Source: JACVCS01 sp038328575 | Lineage (GTDB): Bacteria; Planctomycetota; Phycisphaerae; Phycisphaerales; UBA1924 | Length of the DNA: 45,073 bases | Assembly: GCA_038328575.1 (NCBI GenBank) | Contig: JBBQMD010000021.1 | Location: 1 to 45,073, forward strand | Direction of reading: 5' to 3' | In this document: positions 1 through 9,370 of the stretch, piece after piece | How the letters are laid out: the number at the start of each line of letters is the position of its first letter | Position numbering within the stretch: the first letter of the stretch is position 1 | Notes under the pieces: generated by a model | Databases searched by the model: none | Told to the model about the DNA's origin: nothing | Seen by the model: only the letters and a program-made list of their open reading frames with translations | Translations under genes and position numbers: made by a program

Positions 1-1
1 G

Positions 2-229
2 CTCCGCAAGGAAGGCGAGCTGGCGTTCTACTACCACAGCGCCGACAAGAGCATGGTGACAATCGGCGTCTTCGGCAACGACGCCGTGGGCCGAAATGAA
101 CCGGCGACGCTGCGCCAGTTGCGCGCGCGTTTTCCACACAACCTCTACAACGGCGCCGGAATCCGCGTGCGCCAAGCCGGCCGCGAGTCGGTCCAGCCCT
201 CGGTGCTGGTCAAAGTCCCCACTAATTGA
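2..229 (+). CDS. 3' end of an unknown protein (75 codons visible)
   Basis: An open frame runs in from the left edge and stops with TGA at 227..229. The visible C-terminus begins LRKEGELAFYYHSADKSM and ends in PSVLVKVPTN. It looks like a compact alpha/beta domain (hydrophobic strands around YYHSADKSMVTIGVFG and the terminal VLVKV), followed by RQLRARFPHNLYNG. The layout is reminiscent of SPOR-type or similar small C-terminal domains in planctomycete envelope proteins, but I cannot assign a family from 75 residues. Codon use (C-ending) matches the genes to its right. The start lies outside the window. Confidence 0.7.
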   Translation, partial: LRKEGELAFYYHSADKSMVTIGVFGNDAVGRNEPATLRQLRARFPHNLYNGAGIRVRQAGRESVQPSVLVKVPTN

Positions 230-501
230 CGCCGTTGTCGGGCGAGCCACATCCCCCAGATTGACAGCCCGTGAACCGAGCCCCTTGATTTGTCGAGAAT
301 TTACTCCGCCCAAGATGTCGTAGATGAACCTTTGTGCAATACTCACGCCGTCGGGTCCGGGTTTGGAAGCTGCTGATCGGCCGCTGTGTGCGTGCGCCCC
401 GATTCTCTGTCCAGCATCCCAAACGCGGATGTTCGCGCCACGCGTTGTGTCGTGGACGCGCTCACACACACTGCTTCACCGTTGGAAGAGGACAATCGAT
501 C
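230..501. promoter_or_regulatory. Upstream region of the dockerin-tailed gene, possible sigma70-like promoter
   Basis: This 272-nt gap has lower GC than its surroundings. TTGACA at 261..266 is followed after 17 nt by TTGATT at 284..289, which fits a weak -35/-10 pair reading to the right. A GGAAGAGG stretch at 484..491 lies 10 nt before the ATG at 502 and serves as its ribosome binding site. The promoter call is pattern matching only; vegetative promoter consensus in this lineage is not well known. Confidence 0.3.
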
Positions 502-3252
502 ATGAAGACCAAGACTTTGCTGCTCCGTGCCGGACTCGGCTTCTTCTCCGCGATCTGCGCCGCCCAGGCGCAGTACCCGCTTGAGATCTACCAGGCCTAC
601 GGCGGGAACACCACCACGCTCACCGCCGGCAACTACCGCTACGACTACGTCGTCCTCCGCAACCGCAGCAGCAACGCCGTTGACCTCACCGGCTCCTCGC
701 TCCAATACGCCTCGACCGTCGGAACAACTTGGTTTCGCGTCAACCTCGTGGGCATTGTGCCCGGCGATGGCTACTTCCTTGTCCGCCTCAGCGCCGCCGC
801 CAGCGGCAATGACCTCCCGCTAACGTTTGATCAGACCAGCAACACCATCAGCGCCGCCGCCACCGCTGGTAAGTTTGCCCTGGTCGGCAACACCACCACG
901 CTGACCGGCGCGTGCCCCACCATCGGCGTGATCGACTTCCTGGGCTACGGCGTGGGCACCAACTGCTTCGAAGGCACCGGCGTTGCTCCCGCCCCCTCGA
1001 CCACTACCACCTTGCGCCGCGCCGACTTCGGCTGTACCGACACGAACAACAACAACACCGATTTCACCGCGGTGACGCACGCTCTAGCGGCAGACTTCCG
1101 CAACGCCTCGAGTCCGCCCGACAGCGAGTGCGTGACCGGCGAGTCCGACCTCTCGACCACCATCACGAACCCCAGCAACTGCGACGTCGTCCCCGGCACC
1201 GGCACCCTCGTCTACACCGTCACCGTCAGCAACGCCCAGCGCGATTTGGACTCCACCGGCATCGCCTCGACCATTACGCTCCCCCCCAACGTCACCTTCA
1301 ACGCCGCCGCCGCCTCGCAGGGCTCCGCTGTTGCGGGTGTCGGGAACACCGTGGACTGGACCGTCGGCACGCTCGCGCTCGGCGCAAGCGCCACCTTGAC
1401 GCTGACCTGCGATGTCGCCGGCTCCGGTGCCATCACCGCCATCGCCAGCGTCACCGGCAGCGGCGTCGACCTTTTCACCACGAATAACACCGCCTCCAAG
1501 TCCAACTTCATCGCCGTTCCCACCCCCGCGACGCTCCAGCGGGTGCTGATCACCAACCACCCCAGCGGCACCGTCGCGGCTCGCCTCGCAATCGTGCCAA
1601 CCGGCACCCGCACCTGGAGCTCGCTCACTTCCGTCAGCTCCAACGTCTTTGCACGCTTCGGCGGCTCCGCCGATGGCACCAAGTTCAGCTTCGCCGGACA
1701 GCTCGACGGCTCTGATCCCACCAACGATCGCGCCCTGTTCATCGGTGACGCGACCCTCGCCACCCCGACCTGGACCGGCGTCGTCCAGAAAGGCACCACT
1801 TCCCTCTCGCCTGACCTGCCCACCGAGAACGCGGGTGCCACGCTCGATGGCCAGTGCTTCATCAACAACGCCGGCCAGCTCGCCTTCTCCGGCAACTCCG
1901 ACCCCGCGACCAGCAACGACGCCTACGTCGCCCGTCGCAACGCCGACGGCACCATCAACGTCCTCGTTCGCGCTGGTGCCACCCTCCCCGCTGGCATCCC
2001 CAGCGCCGTCATTTGGGGCAGCACCATGGAAGCCACCGGCATCACCACCGCCGGCAACGCTTCCTTCCGCTCCACCCTGGCCGGCACAGGCACCAGCAGC
2101 CTGAACAACTCCATGTTCGGCCTGGCCACCAACGCCGCGACAGTCTCCACCCTCGCGCGAATCGGCACCACGCCGAACATCGACGGCTCGGGCATCGTGA
2201 GCGGCGATACCAACACCATGAAGTTCCTGGACAGCGCTAAGAGCTTCGGCTACACCACCGGCTGCTTCATCGCCGCCGACGGCGTGAACTGGATGCTCGC
2301 TGGCACCCTCAACGGCCCGCTCACCACCGCCGACGACATCCTCGTTCGCACCGGGGCCACGGTCGTTCAGGAGGGCAAGTCGATCCCGGGTGACCCGATC
2401 GGCCCCGGCATCAACGCGGGCACTTTCCCCGCACAGTGGTCCATGAGCCCCGCGGCCGACTGGGTCGCGTTTGGCCCGACCTCCGCCGCCACCAACAACG
2501 ACGTCGTACTTCGCAACGGTGCCCTCTTCACTCGCACCGGCAGCCCGGTCATCGCCAGCGGCACCGAAGTCTGGTCCGACACCAACCCCCTGAGCCCGGG
2601 CGGCGTCACCGGCTTCACCAACACCTTCTTCTCCGTCTACACCAACGCCGGAGACACCATCGTCGCCGGCATCTCCGACGAGCCCACCCGTCGCTTCAAC
2701 GGCGTCGTCGCCTGGAACAACACCACCATCATCCTTCGCGAGGGCGACCCCGTTGACATCAACGCCAACGGCCTCGCCGACGACAACGTGTTCGTCAACA
2801 CCATCCGCGAAGGGCGCACGTGGATCGACGCCCAGCGCCGCGCGTACATCCAGGTCTCACTCCGCAGCAACAACCTCAACTGCGCCCTGGAAGAGATCGG
2901 CCACGCCGTGGTCATCATCGCGCTGCCACCCATCGCGGCGCCCCGCTGCAACGGCGCTGACATCGCGTATGACGACGGCCTGTTCCTCCCCCGCGCCGAG
3001 ATCGTTGACGGCACCAACGGCACCCCCGCCATCCCCGGCCCGTTCACCAGCACCAACAACGGCGTGACCGAGGCCGACTACAACGTCTTCTTTGCTAACT
3101 TCTTCGACGCCAACCCGGTTACCGACATCGCCAACGATGACGGCTCCAGCCGTGTCCCCACCCCCGCCCCCAACACCGTGACCAACAACGGCGTGACCGA
3201 AGGCGACTACAACTTCTTCTTCGCCATCTTCTTCGACGGCTGCTCGCTGTAA
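502..3252 (+). CDS. Secreted protein with DUF11-like repeat and C-terminal GC-type dockerin-like tail
   Basis: The predicted protein has 916 aa. The ATG at 502 is chosen because GGAAGAGG lies just upstream and it opens a classical signal peptide (MKTKTLLLRAGLGFFSAICA, cleavage near AQA-QY). A longer in-frame start at 334 would bury that signal. The N-terminal part (about 25..190) looks like a lamin-tail type beta sandwich. About 215..330 resembles a DUF11/CARDB-like domain (VYTVTVSNA, LGASATLTLTC, TTNNTASKS). About 340..810 is a repetitive beta-rich, probably propeller-like region. The last 100 residues hold two copies of NNGVTE(A/G)DYN followed by FF..FFD, flanked by cysteines and ending FFDGCSL. 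This matches the GC-type dockerin tails I know from Phycisphaerales secreted proteins, thought to be cell-surface anchoring or sorting modules. Function of the main body is unknown. Confidence 0.85.
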   Translation: MKTKTLLLRAGLGFFSAICAAQAQYPLEIYQAYGGNTTTLTAGNYRYDYVVLRNRSSNAVDLTGSSLQYASTVGTTWFRVNLVGIVPGDGYFLVRLSAAASGNDLPLTFDQTSNTISAAATAGKFALVGNTTTLTGACPTIGVIDFLGYGVGTNCFEGTGVAPAPSTTTTLRRADFGCTDTNNNNTDFTAVTHALAADFRNASSPPDSECVTGESDLSTTITNPSNCDVVPGTGTLVYTVTVSNAQRDLDSTGIASTITLPPNVTFNAAAASQGSAVAGVGNTVDWTVGTLALGASATLTLTCDVAGSGAITAIASVTGSGVDLFTTNNTASKSNFIAVPTPATLQRVLITNHPSGTVAARLAIVPTGTRTWSSLTSVSSNVFARFGGSADGTKFSFAGQLDGSDPTNDRALFIGDATLATPTWTGVVQKGTTSLSPDLPTENAGATLDGQCFINNAGQLAFSGNSDPATSNDAYVARRNADGTINVLVRAGATLPAGIPSAVIWGSTMEATGITTAGNASFRSTLAGTGTSSLNNSMFGLATNAATVSTLARIGTTPNIDGSGIVSGDTNTMKFLDSAKSFGYTTGCFIAADGVNWMLAGTLNGPLTTADDILVRTGATVVQEGKSIPGDPIGPGINAGTFPAQWSMSPAADWVAFGPTSAATNNDVVLRNGALFTRTGSPVIASGTEVWSDTNPLSPGGVTGFTNTFFSVYTNAGDTIVAGISDEPTRRFNGVVAWNNTTIILREGDPVDINANGLADDNVFVNTIREGRTWIDAQRRAYIQVSLRSNNLNCALEEIGHAVVIIALPPIAAPRCNGADIAYDDGLFLPRAEIVDGTNGTPAIPGPFTSTNNGVTEADYNVFFANFFDANPVTDIANDDGSSRVPTPAPNTVTNNGVTEGDYNFFFAIFFDGCSL

Positions 3253-3256
3253 GGCA

Positions 3257-3330
3257 GAGTGATGAGTGTCGAGCAACGAGTGCTGGGCGAAGACCGGCAA
3301 TCGGGAATCGGCAATCGGCAATCGTGAACG
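3257..3330. repeat. Short 7-nt tandem repeats downstream of the dockerin-tailed gene
   Basis: Just after the stop codon, GATGAGTG...GAGCAACGAGTGCTG is followed by CAATCGG, GAATCGG, CAATCGG, CAATCGT in direct 7-nt register (about 3298..3326). The same CAATCGG family occurs inside rarA at 23799..24021, and the GATGAGT/GCTGAGT family at 22258..22308. The array lies between the stop codon and the terminator hairpin, so it would be in the 3' untranslated RNA. Confidence 0.75.
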
Positions 3331-3340
3331 CGAGAACCAA

Positions 3341-3373
3341 AGCCCCGGCTCATCTGAGCCGGGGCTCTTTGTT
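3341..3373. terminator. Strong bidirectional hairpin terminator between convergent genes
   Basis: AGCCCCGGCTCA (3341..3352) pairs perfectly with TGAGCCGGGGCT (3355..3366), followed by CTTTGTTT. On the other strand the stem is followed by TTTGGTT. It lies between the convergent genes ending at 3252 (plus) and 3436 (minus), so it can serve both. Confidence 0.85.
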
Positions 3374-3435
3374 TGCACACCTACACCAACTCTTACCTGC
3401 CCAGTGCCCAGTCCACGGGCCTTGGCGCTTTCCCA

Positions 3436-4779
3436 TCACGCCTTCACCAACCGCTCGCCCATCTCCGCCGCAAACGGCGCTAGCGCGTTGCGCGTGTCGA
3501 TCACGAGCCGCGCGTGCATCGCCACCAACGCGAAGTCAAAGAGCCGATGGTGTGTTGCGATGATGACGCAGTCGTACGAAGCGATCGACTCGGGCGTGAG
3601 CGTGACGCTGGTCATCTCCAGGTCGTACTTGCGCCCCGGGTGCGTGGCGCTGACGTGCGGATCTGTGTAGTCCACCAGCGCGCCCATCTCGCGCAGGCGA
3701 TCAATCAGCTCAAAGCTCGGGCTCTCGCGCACGTCGTCGATGTCCGGCTTGTACGCCAGCCCCATGATCAGCACCCGCGCCCGGTTCGCGCCCCGCCCAC
3801 GCGACCGCATCGCCTCCACCGCAGCCCCAACCACCCGCGCCGGCATCGTCGTGTTGATCCGCCCCGCCAGCTCAATGAACTCTGAAGGCGTGCCGATCCG
3901 GCGCGCCAGCCACGCCAGATAGAACGGGTCGATCGGGATGCAGTGCCCACCCAGCCCCGGCCCGGGGTAAAACGGCATGAAGCCGAAGGGCTTGGTCTTG
4001 GCCGCGTCGATCACTTCCCAGATGTCGATCCCCATCGCGGCGAACACGACCTTCAGTTCGTTCACCAGAGCGATATTCACACTTCGAAACGTATTCTCCA
4101 GAATCTTTGAGCTCTCGGCGATCTCCGCCGAGCGCACCGGCACGATCTTCATGAACGCGCGAGCGTACAGCGCGCAGGCGACCCGCCCGCTCAACTCGTC
4201 CAGCCCGCCAACGACCTTGGGGATCGTGTGCGTCGGGTGCGCCGCGTTGCCGGGGTCTTCGCGCTCGGGGCTAAAGGCGACAAAGTAGTCGCGCCCCGGC
4301 AGCAGTTCCGGATGGGCCGCGAGCAAGGGTGCCAGGAACTCGTTGCGCGTCGTGCCCGGATACGTCGTAGATTCCAGCACCACCAGCTGCCCGGGCCGCA
4401 GGTGCCGCGCGATTGTCTCCGCTGAGCGCACGACGTACGACAGGTCGGGCTCGTGCCGGTCGTTTAAGGGCGTGGGCACGCACACCAGGATCGCGTCCGC
4501 CCGCGCCAGCTCCGTCTCGTCCGTCGTCGCGATGAACCGATCGCTGGCCGCCAGCTCGTCGTACACCTGCTGGCCCAGGTGCTTCAGGTACGCCCGCGCC
4601 GGGCGCGTTGCGAACGCCGCCGCCTTGGCCGGGTCCGTGTCAAAGCCAATCACGCCGCACCCGCCGCGATGAAACGCCCGCGCCAGCGGCAGCCCTACAT
4701 ACCCGAGTCCGATCACGCAGACCGTCACAGGCCCGCGCCCGAATCGCGCCAACGCGTCGTGCTCGTCCGCGCCGCCCAT
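3436..4779 (-). CDS. UDP-N-acetyl-hexosamine 6-dehydrogenase (WbpA/WecC-type nucleotide-sugar dehydrogenase)
   Basis: Predicted 447 aa. It should oxidise the C6 hydroxyl of a UDP-N-acetyl sugar to the uronic acid with NAD, supplying precursor for surface polysaccharide. Counting from the GTG at 4785, the Rossmann motif GLGYVG is at residues 26..31. The family signature FSPEREDPGN is present, and the catalytic cysteine lies in GPGLGGHCIPIDPFYLAW. The C-terminal UDP-binding domain carries LIMGLAYKPDIDDVRESPS. FSPEREDPGN favours the WbpA-like group acting on UDP-GlcNAc over UDP-glucose dehydrogenases. I prefer the ATG at 4779 because a GGGAAG box sits 8 nt upstream; the GTG at 4785 would leave only 2 nt. 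No other polysaccharide genes are adjacent. Confidence 0.93.
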   Translation of the reverse strand: MGGADEHDALARFGRGPVTVCVIGLGYVGLPLARAFHRGGCGVIGFDTDPAKAAAFATRPARAYLKHLGQQVYDELAASDRFIATTDETELARADAILVCVPTPLNDRHEPDLSYVVRSAETIARHLRPGQLVVLESTTYPGTTRNEFLAPLLAAHPELLPGRDYFVAFSPEREDPGNAAHPTHTIPKVVGGLDELSGRVACALYARAFMKIVPVRSAEIAESSKILENTFRSVNIALVNELKVVFAAMGIDIWEVIDAAKTKPFGFMPFYPGPGLGGHCIPIDPFYLAWLARRIGTPSEFIELAGRINTTMPARVVGAAVEAMRSRGRGANRARVLIMGLAYKPDIDDVRESPSFELIDRLREMGALVDYTDPHVSATHPGRKYDLEMTSVTLTPESIASYDCVIIATHHRLFDFALVAMHARLVIDTRNALAPFAAEMGERLVKA

Positions 4780-5005
4780 GCTCACGACTTCCCGACAAAA
4801 TGAGAGTTACCAGCTCCGCCGCGGCCGGCGATCACCGACTCTCCGCAGAAGCGAGCGGGCAAGGGTGTGATCATGTCCCATGGTAGTGAGATTCGCCCCA
4901 CGCGGACGCAACCCCCGGCCTGCCCGATTCCTGACCCCGATTCCCACTGCCCACCGCAAAGCGCAAACGTTCCCCCGTTTGCTTCACGCTACCAGCCGGG
5001 CCACA

Positions 5006-6469
5006 ATGGCCGTCATGTGGGAGACGCTTGCCATCACGCTGGCGGTGATTCACTTGGTGGGCATCCTGCTCGCCGGTGACGCCGTGTTGACCGGGCGCAC
5101 GCCCCAGGGTGCGATGGCCTGGGCCCTGGGGCTCATCCTGCTCCCTGAGCTCACGATCCCGCCGTATCTCATCTTCGGCTCGCGCCGCTTCGAGGGGTTC
5201 GTGCGCTCGCGCCGGCGTGGGCGCGCCGGGATCAACCGTGTCGTCAACGAGGTCGCCGCACGCTTTGAGCCGCACCGCGCCCGCGACACGCTGACCGACC
5301 CGGTGTTCATCCCCCTGGAACGGCTGGTCATGCTCCCCAGCAGCATCAACAACCGCGTTGACCTCCTCGTCGACGGGCAGGAAACCTTCGAAGCTATCTT
5401 CAAAGCCATCGACGAGGCCCAGAGCTACATCCTCGTGGAATACTACATCCTGCGCGACGACGAGATCGGGCGCGCCTTCCGCGACCGCCTCGCCCGCGCC
5501 GCACAACGCGGCGTACGCGTCCTGCTCATCTACGACGGCGTCGGCTCCTTCGGCCTCTCCAGCAAGTACCTCAACACCCTCCGCACCGCCGGCGTCCAGA
5601 TCGTCGGCTTCCGAAGCTTCAAGCGATTCCGCGAGGTCCTCAGCTTCCTCACGCCCTGGCGGCGATTCCAGATCAACTTCCGCAATCACCGCAAGATCGT
5701 CCTCTGCGACGGACGCATTGCCTTCACCGGCGGCATCAACGTCGGCGATGAATACCTCCACAAGCACCACAAGCTCACTCCCTGGCGCGACACCCACGTC
5801 CGCCTCGAAGGGCCCTGCGCCCTCAACGCCCAGGTCGCCTGGCTCGAAGACTGGTGCTGCGCCCACGGCAGCCTCCCCGACCTCCAATGGATCCCCGTCC
5901 CCATCTCCCCAGACGCCGGCGGCACCGCCCGCGTCATGGTCGTCCCCTCCGGCCCGGGTGACCCGCTGGAAACCTGCGGCCTCATGTTCAACCACCTCAT
6001 CTCCCAGGCCCGCGAACGCCTCTGGATCGCGACGCCCTACTTCGTTCCAGACTCCACCACCATCCACTCCCTGCAAATCGCCTCGATGCGCGGCGTAGAC
6101 GTCCGCATCATCATCCCCGAAAAGTACGACAGCCTTCCCGTCTGGCTCTCCGGCTTCTCCTACTACGACGAAACCATCTCCGCCGGCATCCGCCTCTATC
6201 GCTACCAGCCCGGTTTCATGCACCAGAAAGTCGCGCTGGTCGACGACATCTCCGTCGTCGGCACCGCCAACCTCGACAGTCGCTCCTTCCGCATCAACTT
6301 CGAAATTACCGCCATCATCTCAGACGCCGCGCTCGCCAAACGCTTCCAGGCCATGCTCCAACGCGACATGGAACGCTGTCATGGCGTCGCCGCCCTCGAC
6401 TTCCGACGCCGCTCCTGGCTCTTCCGCCTCGTGAGCAAGCTTTCACGCCTGATGGCCCCGATCCAATAG
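5006..6469 (+). CDS. cls: Cardiolipin synthase (two HKD phospholipase D motifs)
   Basis: Predicted 487 aa, normal for bacterial cardiolipin synthases, which join two phosphatidylglycerols into cardiolipin and glycerol at the inner membrane. Two N-terminal membrane segments (about 5..27 and 37..57) precede the paired PLD domains. The HKD motifs are NHRKIVLCDG (H228, K230, D235) and MHQKVALVDD (H406, K408, D413), each followed by the usual GG.N or GT.N motif (GGIN, GTAN). The start at 5006 is chosen over the upstream in-frame ATG at 4880, because the upstream 42 residues are basic and proline-rich with no family counterpart. A large overlapping minus-strand ORF is a shadow. Next come an MBL hydrolase and acpS on the same strand, so this may be part of a lipid-related run. 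Confidence 0.93.
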   Translation: MAVMWETLAITLAVIHLVGILLAGDAVLTGRTPQGAMAWALGLILLPELTIPPYLIFGSRRFEGFVRSRRRGRAGINRVVNEVAARFEPHRARDTLTDPVFIPLERLVMLPSSINNRVDLLVDGQETFEAIFKAIDEAQSYILVEYYILRDDEIGRAFRDRLARAAQRGVRVLLIYDGVGSFGLSSKYLNTLRTAGVQIVGFRSFKRFREVLSFLTPWRRFQINFRNHRKIVLCDGRIAFTGGINVGDEYLHKHHKLTPWRDTHVRLEGPCALNAQVAWLEDWCCAHGSLPDLQWIPVPISPDAGGTARVMVVPSGPGDPLETCGLMFNHLISQARERLWIATPYFVPDSTTIHSLQIASMRGVDVRIIIPEKYDSLPVWLSGFSYYDETISAGIRLYRYQPGFMHQKVALVDDISVVGTANLDSRSFRINFEITAIISDAALAKRFQAMLQRDMERCHGVAALDFRRRSWLFRLVSKLSRLMAPIQ

Positions 6470-6491
6470 TCCCCGGCGCTAAGCTCCCCTC

Positions 6492-7553
6492 GTGAAGAAA
6501 CAACCCAGTGAGGCCGCCCGCGACCGGCTCGCAGACCTTCTCCTCCGCCGCGCGCAGATCTGGCGCGCCGGCCTCGCCTCCAGCCTCCGCCGCTATTCAC
6601 GCGAGATCGTCCAGGCCCCATCCCGCCGCCCGATCATCACCGGCGAGCCTGACTCGAACGAGCCCCTGAGCGTCCGCTGGTCGCGCCTCCCCTCCACCCC
6701 GGGCCTCTCCGGCCTCGCATGGCTAGGCCACTGCTCAACGCTCCTGAAGATCGACGGCCTCACCGTCCTCACCGACCCCGTCATGAGCCCGCAGGTCGGC
6801 TTGCGCCTGGGCCCCATGACCGTCGGCCCCCGGCGCCTTCTTCCGCCAATGCTGACCGCAGACTTGCCCCGTCCGGACATCATCCTCATCTCGCACGCGC
6901 ACTTTGACCATCTCGACCGCCCGACGCTCAAACGCCTCGCAGATCGAAACACCCGCGTCATCACCGCCGCGTCAACTGCGCGCTACATTCCCTCCGGCTT
7001 CGGCCATGTTCAAGAACTGCGCTGGGGTGAGTCGGCGCAGCTCGGCGACGTCCGCTTCGCCGCCAGCCAGCCCAAGCACTGGGGCGCGCGCATGGGTTGG
7101 GACCATCATCGCGGCTTCAACAGCTACCTCATTCAAACCGCCTCCAACCAGCGCGTCTTCTTCGCCGGCGATACCGCCATGACCGACGCGTTTGACGCCA
7201 TCGGCCCCGTCGAGCTCGCCATCATGGGCATCGGCGCCTACGACCCTTGGGAACACCACCACGCCACTCCCGAGCAGGCCCTCGCCATGGCCCGTGGCAT
7301 GCGCGCCCGCGCCCTCCTGCCCGTTCATCACTCCACCTTCAAGCTCAGCGACGAACCCCTCGACGAGCCCATGAAGCGACTCTTGGCCGCCGCAGACCTA
7401 CCTCCGTCACCAGATAAGGCCGCCGCCCAGAGCGTCGAGCGCATCCTCACGCCGCGCCCGGGCGAAGTACTTCACTACGAAGCTGGCCAAGCCCCCGCGG
7501 CCCCCGCGACCTCGCTTGACTCTCCGCCCGCACTCCCCACGCCGCTCGCGTGA
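6492..7553 (+). CDS. Metallo-beta-lactamase-fold hydrolase (UlaG / NAPE-PLD-like)
   Basis: Predicted 353 aa, GTG start. The metal-binding signature HAHFDHLD is at residues 135..142, preceded by WLGHCSTLLKIDGLTVLTDPV, the typical opening of the beta-lactamase_2 / UlaG-like family. Further metal ligands are likely in AASQPKHWG, VFFAGDTAMTD and LLPVHHSTF. This layout resembles N-acyl-phosphatidylethanolamine phospholipase D and bacterial homologues, so a phosphodiester or lipid substrate is plausible. The substrate cannot be told from sequence. It begins 22 nt after cls, which suggests co-transcription. The proline/alanine-rich C-terminal tail is probably disordered. Confidence 0.88.
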   Translation: MKKQPSEAARDRLADLLLRRAQIWRAGLASSLRRYSREIVQAPSRRPIITGEPDSNEPLSVRWSRLPSTPGLSGLAWLGHCSTLLKIDGLTVLTDPVMSPQVGLRLGPMTVGPRRLLPPMLTADLPRPDIILISHAHFDHLDRPTLKRLADRNTRVITAASTARYIPSGFGHVQELRWGESAQLGDVRFAASQPKHWGARMGWDHHRGFNSYLIQTASNQRVFFAGDTAMTDAFDAIGPVELAIMGIGAYDPWEHHHATPEQALAMARGMRARALLPVHHSTFKLSDEPLDEPMKRLLAAADLPPSPDKAAAQSVERILTPRPGEVLHYEAGQAPAAPATSLDSPPALPTPLA

Positions 7554-7592
7554 TTTGGCCGACTCGCGCTCCCAAGCGATGTACGATCTTCC

Positions 7593-8003
7593 ATGAGCGA
7601 CCTGCGCCATCAGATCCTCGGTCACGGCATCGACCTCGTCCCCGTCGCGCGCATCGCCAAGATCCTCGACGAGCACCGCGAGCGATTCCTCGAACGAACC
7701 TACACGCATCAGGAACGCCTTGACTGCCAGGGCCAGCGCCGCGAAGCGCAAAAACTCGCCGCCCGCTTCGCCGCCAAGGAAGCCGTCCTCAAGGCGCTCG
7801 GCACCGGCCTCACCCACGGCATCTCCATGACCGAGATCAGCGTCGTCAGCCTCCCCTCCGGCAAACCCACCGTCAGCCTCACCGGCAACGCGCTCCGCAT
7901 CGCCCACGACATGGGCATCACGCGCTTCGAGATCTCGCTCACCGATACCGACGACTTCGCCATGGCTTCCGCCATCGCCATCGCCGAGCTCACCGGCCCT
8001 TGA
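7593..8003 (+). CDS. acpS: Holo-[acyl-carrier-protein] synthase
   Basis: Predicted 136 aa. It transfers 4'-phosphopantetheine from CoA to the serine of acyl carrier protein, activating fatty acid synthesis. The two AcpS signatures are clear: GHGIDLVPVARI near the N-terminus with the Mg-binding Asp, and ARFAAKEAVLKALGTG in the middle with the second acidic ligand. Length fits the family (120-140 aa). It lies 39 nt after the MBL hydrolase on the same strand and converges with the next gene 30 nt downstream. Confidence 0.95.
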   Translation: MSDLRHQILGHGIDLVPVARIAKILDEHRERFLERTYTHQERLDCQGQRREAQKLAARFAAKEAVLKALGTGLTHGISMTEISVVSLPSGKPTVSLTGNALRIAHDMGITRFEISLTDTDDFAMASAIAIAELTGP

Positions 8004-8032
8004 TCGTCAATCCATCTGTCAACGCCTCGCGC

Positions 8033-9220
8033 TCACGCAATCGTGCGCGCCGGCGGCACCGCCCGCGGAACCTCGGTCTTCGGCGACGACGTCGGTGCGG
8101 CCGGAGCCGGCACTGCCGGAGCAGTGGGGCCGGTGGGGCGGTTCATGCCAGGTGCCGCCGCGCCCGCATCGCCCGCGCCGTTGCCCCCAGCAGCAGGAGC
8201 AGTCGCGCCTGGCTTCGCCTCTGCCGTGATCGCGCCCCGCTTCGCGGCGATCGCCTTCTCACCCTCGCTCGCGTACCACTGCGCCCACTTCTCTTGGTCG
8301 TATCCAATCGTCGCGACCTTCGAATCCGGCGCGAGTTGCTGCGACAGCGCCACCAGCGCGCTGTGTACTTCTGTGCGATACGTGATCACATACGCATCAA
8401 ACACCCGCAGCACCACGCCGTCGGTCACCGTTGACACCTGCGGATCAAACGCCACCGCCCCTTGCCCAACCACCGGCGTCAGATCGCTGATAAACGCCCG
8501 CTGCGTGCCGATGACGATCTGCGCGATCGCGCCCGCCCCCGGCTCCCCGGCGTTGCTAGGCCGCACCTGGGCCGCGATCATCGAGGGGATCGCCTCGTAC
8601 AGCCGAAGCCCCAAGGCCATGTTTGCCGCCGTCGCCGCCCGCGCGTTGTCTGATGACTCCAGCCCCGCCGCAATCACCGATTGAACGCCCATCGGCACAT
8701 CGCCCTTGAGCTGCCACGAACGCCGCTCCACCGCGCTCATCGCGCCCTTCTTCAGCGTCAAGTTCTCCGCCGTCATCGCCACCCACGCCACCGTCGCGTC
8801 GCTCGCATCGGTCTTCAGGTCTGCCAGCATCTCCAGCACCCGCACGCGCACCCCGTCCGGTTCGCCCGCGAACACGTCGAGCATGATCGGCAGCGCCACC
8901 GGGTCGCCCGCCATCTGCCGCAACCGCTCCATCCCCGCCGCACGCACCGCCTCTGATCGCACGCCAGTGAAGTGCCGATTTCGCACCACCTGCAAGTCGC
9001 GCCGCAGCACAAACTTCCTCGTCGCCATTTCCTTTGCCGAGAGCGCCGCGCGCTCCATCTCTTCGGCGGTCTCCGTTGTCCGCACCTCGGGCACGCCCTT
9101 GCCCTTGGGCGGCTGCGCCGTCGGCTCGCCCATCCCCATCGCGCCGCCGCTCAGCGACAACAACGTCGCAATCGACAGCAGACCACCCAGGTTCCGGCGT
9201 AACGAACTAGCTGTGGGCAT
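8033..9220 (-). CDS. Secreted protein of unknown function, Ala/Pro-rich tail
   Basis: Predicted 395 aa. The ATG at 9220 is chosen because AAGGGG lies about 8 nt upstream and it opens a signal peptide (RRNLGGLLSIATLLSLSGGAMG). The in-frame start 16 codons earlier lacks this. The body (about 60..320) is mostly helical, with segments such as RQMAGDPVALPIMLDVFAGE and ATVAWVAMTAENLTLKKGAM that look like HEAT-type repeats. The last 70 residues are alanine/proline-rich linker. No enzymatic motif is visible and I do not recognise a family. Confidence 0.7.
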   Translation of the reverse strand: MPTASSLRRNLGGLLSIATLLSLSGGAMGMGEPTAQPPKGKGVPEVRTTETAEEMERAALSAKEMATRKFVLRRDLQVVRNRHFTGVRSEAVRAAGMERLRQMAGDPVALPIMLDVFAGEPDGVRVRVLEMLADLKTDASDATVAWVAMTAENLTLKKGAMSAVERRSWQLKGDVPMGVQSVIAAGLESSDNARAATAANMALGLRLYEAIPSMIAAQVRPSNAGEPGAGAIAQIVIGTQRAFISDLTPVVGQGAVAFDPQVSTVTDGVVLRVFDAYVITYRTEVHSALVALSQQLAPDSKVATIGYDQEKWAQWYASEGEKAIAAKRGAITAEAKPGATAPAAGGNGAGDAGAAAPGMNRPTGPTAPAVPAPAAPTSSPKTEVPRAVPPARTIA

Positions 9221-9370
9221 GGCAAACCCCTTGTATCGCAAACCCAACTCGCGCACCGCACCATCCACCGCGGCCCTTACGAGTCACAGCCCCCTGTCGA
9301 TATATACACGATGCGCCAAGCTTCGGATTCCCGTCGGTGCCCGAATCGTCCAAATCCCCAGCCGTCCGCC

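Noticed and set aside
130..138. TTTTCCACA, a relaxed DnaA box
   Set aside because: Lies inside a coding sequence 19 kb from the skew switch and stands alone.
4871..6223. 450-codon minus-strand open frame over cls
   Set aside because: It is a Glu/Asp/Val/Gly-rich shadow of the real forward gene in GC-rich DNA, with no domain.
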